This document shows positions 63,667 through 64,000 of a stretch of DNA of 64,000 nucleotides, one piece after another. The translations under genes were made by a program, and so were the position numbers. Location of the stretch: NCBI GenBank assembly GCA_013397935.1, contig VZRN01004204.1, positions 1,986,705 to 2,050,704 on the forward strand, in the 5' to 3' direction. The notes beneath the pieces are model-generated. The model was not told where the DNA came from. It did no database searches and saw only the letters and a program-made list of their open reading frames with translations. Source of the DNA: Dasyornis broadbenti. Taxonomy: Eukaryota > Chordata > Aves > Passeriformes > Dasyornithidae. Position 1 is the stretch's first letter; the number at the start of each line of letters is the position of its first letter.

Positions 63667-63763
63667 CTCTGTTGAGTGAAGCTGAACTGTTTATATCTCC
63701 AGTAATAAAGGAAGACTCGGACTGCTTTCGAACTGTGTCATTCCACATCCTACGAATCCGGCT
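63667..63763 (-). CDS. ADGRL3: ADGRL3 (latrophilin-3) exon, proximal cytoplasmic tail
   Basis: This is an internal coding exon of the adhesion GPCR latrophilin-3, a postsynaptic plasma-membrane receptor whose extracellular part binds teneurins and FLRTs. The exon encodes 32 residues of the intracellular region just after TM7, beginning SRIRRMWNDTVRKQ and continuing through SSFITGDINSS to ASLNR. This stretch is strongly conserved across ADGRL1-3. The acceptor is CAG before AGC (phase 0). The donor is AGAG then gtaatt, leaving one G (phase 1), which pairs with AG or AA of the downstream exons to make Glu, or with GA of the cassette to make Gly. The 97-nt length agrees with that phase change. 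Upstream exons (TM domains, GAIN, lectin and olfactomedin domains) lie beyond the right edge. Assignment to ADGRL3 rather than ADGRL1 or ADGRL2 rests on the terminal exon. Confidence 0.95.
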
Positions 63764-64000
63764 CTGAAGAGGGATTGAAGCACAGCAGGTAATGAATTTT
63801 TAGCAGCTGCAGAGAGGTTTCTTTCTGCCTCACTAAAGATGGCTACTGGCATGTCTAGCTCAGGATGAGGCTTGTTTTCAGCCAGCTGTAAGCAGGCAGT
63901 TGCTGTTTTGCTGTAACCTGCCTCGTGCATGCCACACCTTGCCGGCCTAACTTCATCAGACAACTGCCTAGCTCAAAGGAAAAGTGTATAATTTAAAAAA
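63764..64000 (-). other. ADGRL3: ADGRL3 intron, right window edge
   Basis: Intronic sequence preceding the SRIRRMW exon. The acceptor tract CAATCCCTCTTCAG lies directly next to the exon. No further exon is visible before the window ends. Confidence 0.85.

Noticed and set aside
63404..63748. 114-codon minus frame including MWNDTVRKQ
   Set aside because: Its second half is intron read-through past the donor at 63666. Only the exon part was kept.
1..64000. tRNA, rRNA, CRISPR arrays, viral or toxin genes
   Set aside because: Scanned by eye for TPsiC boxes, direct-repeat arrays, polymerase or envelope-like frames. None found.

Overview
The window is vertebrate nuclear DNA holding the 3' end of one recognisable gene, ADGRL3 (latrophilin-3, an adhesion GPCR), on the minus strand. 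The organism is most likely a bird or other sauropsid. This is an inference: the protein is clearly ADGRL3 but seems to differ from mammalian copies as I remember them, there are no Alu or L1 elements, and interspersed repeats are very sparse. The species cannot be told. Four assembly ambiguities (runs or single N) are present.

Layout of the gene, in transcription order (right to left): intron at the right edge (63764-64000); a constitutive 97-nt exon (63667-63763) of the cytoplasmic region after TM7; a 14.9-kb intron; a 129-nt in-frame cassette exon (48651-48779); a 409-nt intron; a 20-nt microexon candidate (48222-48241); a 5.1-kb intron; and the large terminal coding exon (42338-43143), which ends in the PDZ ligand VTSL and runs into an AT-rich 3' UTR of uncertain length. 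The first exon and the cassette both end in phase 1, so including or skipping the cassette keeps the frame. The microexon shifts the frame, giving an early stop, unless a tandem acceptor 2 nt inside the terminal exon is used.

The most interesting new candidate lies about 8 kb further downstream, at 34066-34133 (minus). A very strong 3' splice site is followed at once, in the matching phase 1, by a 21-codon open frame ending in DSVI, itself a class I PDZ-type ending. It could be an alternative last exon giving ADGRL3 a different PDZ tail, or the last exon of an unrecognised gene. Nothing in the window decides between these.

The rest, about 1-40 kb, looks like the gene-poor flank known downstream of ADGRL3 in other vertebrates. 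It has no recognisable protein-coding gene, and its open frames are short and family-less. It contains low-complexity tracts (a 209-nt T-free A/C tract with G-quadruplex potential on the other strand, TA/CA/TTTA microsatellites, poly-A), several short perfect inverted repeats, a few degraded ancient repeat relics, and AT-rich blocks rich in homeodomain-type motifs that could be conserved enhancers. No tRNA, rRNA, CRISPR array, intact transposon or viral gene was recognised.
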